From the NCBI GenBank assembly GCA_017381835.1, contig JAFOBK010000221.1, positions 1-6,634 on the forward strand: a DNA stretch of 6,634 nucleotides, given 5' to 3'. Made by a program: the position numbers and the translations under genes. How positions within the stretch are numbered: the stretch's first letter is position 1; each line of letters starts with the position of its first letter. This document shows, piece after piece, positions 6,356-6,634 of this stretch. Below the pieces are notes generated by a model. The model did not search any database, was not told the origin of the DNA, and saw only the letters and a list, made by a program, of their open reading frames with translations. This stretch comes from Oscillospiraceae bacterium (lineage in GTDB: Bacteria; Bacillota_A; Clostridia; Oscillospirales; Oscillospiraceae).

Positions 6356-6634
6356 TTAAGAATAAGTTTTGATAATATTCCGTGCGATCTCCTTTTTGGA
6401 ACAGCACCGATCCATTGCCTGTTTCTCAATATGGTGATGTGCTTCCTCTTCTGTCATTTTCAGCTGCTCAATCAGAATCCATTTCGCACGGTTCACCTGC
6501 CGGATCTCCTCCATTTTTTCTTCAATGGTCATGGCTTTCTTTTCCATCTTTCGCAGACGTTCTCTGGCTGCTGCCATCCATTTGAGACCTTGTTTTAATG
6601 TCTGTATCGGTGTTGGCACAAGCAGAGTAAAGAC
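6356..6634 (-). CDS. ANTAR-domain regulator, 5' end cut by window
   Basis: C-terminal 92 residues of a protein whose frame stays open to the right edge, so the start and N-terminal domain are outside the window. The visible part has a linker and coiled-coil-like helix rich in Lys/Glu/Arg (KWMAAARERLRKMEKKA, then TIEEKMEEIRQV) followed by an ANTAR RNA-binding domain: NRAKWILIEQLKMTEEEAHHHIEKQAMD, then an ending helix KKEIARNIIKTYS (quoted in part). ANTAR proteins typically bind paired hexaloop hairpins in nascent RNA and prevent termination; many clostridial ones have an N-terminal receiver-like domain and are linked to nitrogen metabolism. Whether that applies here cannot be seen. A GTG at 6619 could be read as a start, but it gives only 87 aa with no N-terminal domain and lies in an open frame, so truncation by the window is more likely. 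The gene is followed directly by a hairpin terminator and is probably not part of the pst operon. Confidence 0.85.
   Translation of the reverse strand, partial: VFTLLVPTPIQTLKQGLKWMAAARERLRKMEKKAMTIEEKMEEIRQVNRAKWILIEQLKMTEEEAHHHIEKQAMDRCCSKKEIARNIIKTYS

Noticed and set aside
6356..6619. Complete small 87-aa protein starting at the GTG at 6619
   Set aside because: The frame stays open to the window edge, no ribosome site can be seen before the GTG, and ANTAR proteins normally carry an N-terminal domain. It is a gene cut by the window.
1..6634. CRISPR arrays, insertion sequences, tRNA or rRNA genes
   Set aside because: No regularly spaced long repeats, transposase-like frames, terminal inverted repeats or structural RNA motifs were seen; nearly all bases are used by the genes listed.

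Overview
This window carries a complete high-affinity phosphate uptake operon with its regulators, all on the minus strand. Reading right to left along transcription the order is: the 3' end of an ANTAR-domain regulator gene (6634-6356), a hairpin terminator, an intergenic promoter region, then pstS, pstC, pstA, pstB, phoU, phoP (phoB-like) and phoR. The phoR gene runs off the left edge. Coding density is high and no gene lies on the plus strand; the long plus-strand reading frames are antisense shadows of these genes.

The likely source is a Gram-positive anaerobe of the Clostridia type (Bacillota), perhaps a gut member of the Oscillospiraceae or Lachnospiraceae. The evidence is strong purine-rich ribosome binding sites (AGGAGG-like) before nearly every gene, a lipoprotein PstS, a clostridial pstSCAB-phoU-phoPR order, direct TTNACA-type Pho-box repeats like those bound by Gram-positive PhoP, and a nearby ANTAR regulator. 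Base composition looks close to 50% GC by eye. The genus cannot be named from this sequence.

The operon is tightly packed. pstA and pstB overlap by 4 nt, phoP and phoR by 11 nt, pstC-pstA and phoP-phoU are 2-3 nt apart, and the phoU and phoP ribosome sites overlap the end of the gene before. The one real gap, 62 nt between pstS and pstC, holds a 10-bp hairpin. This is the usual place to separate high PstS expression from lower transporter expression.

How it works together: PstS, a surface lipoprotein, binds phosphate and hands it to the PstC-PstA membrane channel, which PstB powers with ATP. PhoU is expected to link transporter state to the PhoR sensor kinase. PhoR phosphorylates PhoP, which should bind the Pho box upstream of pstS, so the operon would encode its own activator and sensor (a feedback loop). 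This is a well-known system. I see no new system; the points worth a second look are the Pho-box architecture, the intercistronic hairpin, the placement of the regulators at the operon end, and the neighbouring ANTAR gene.
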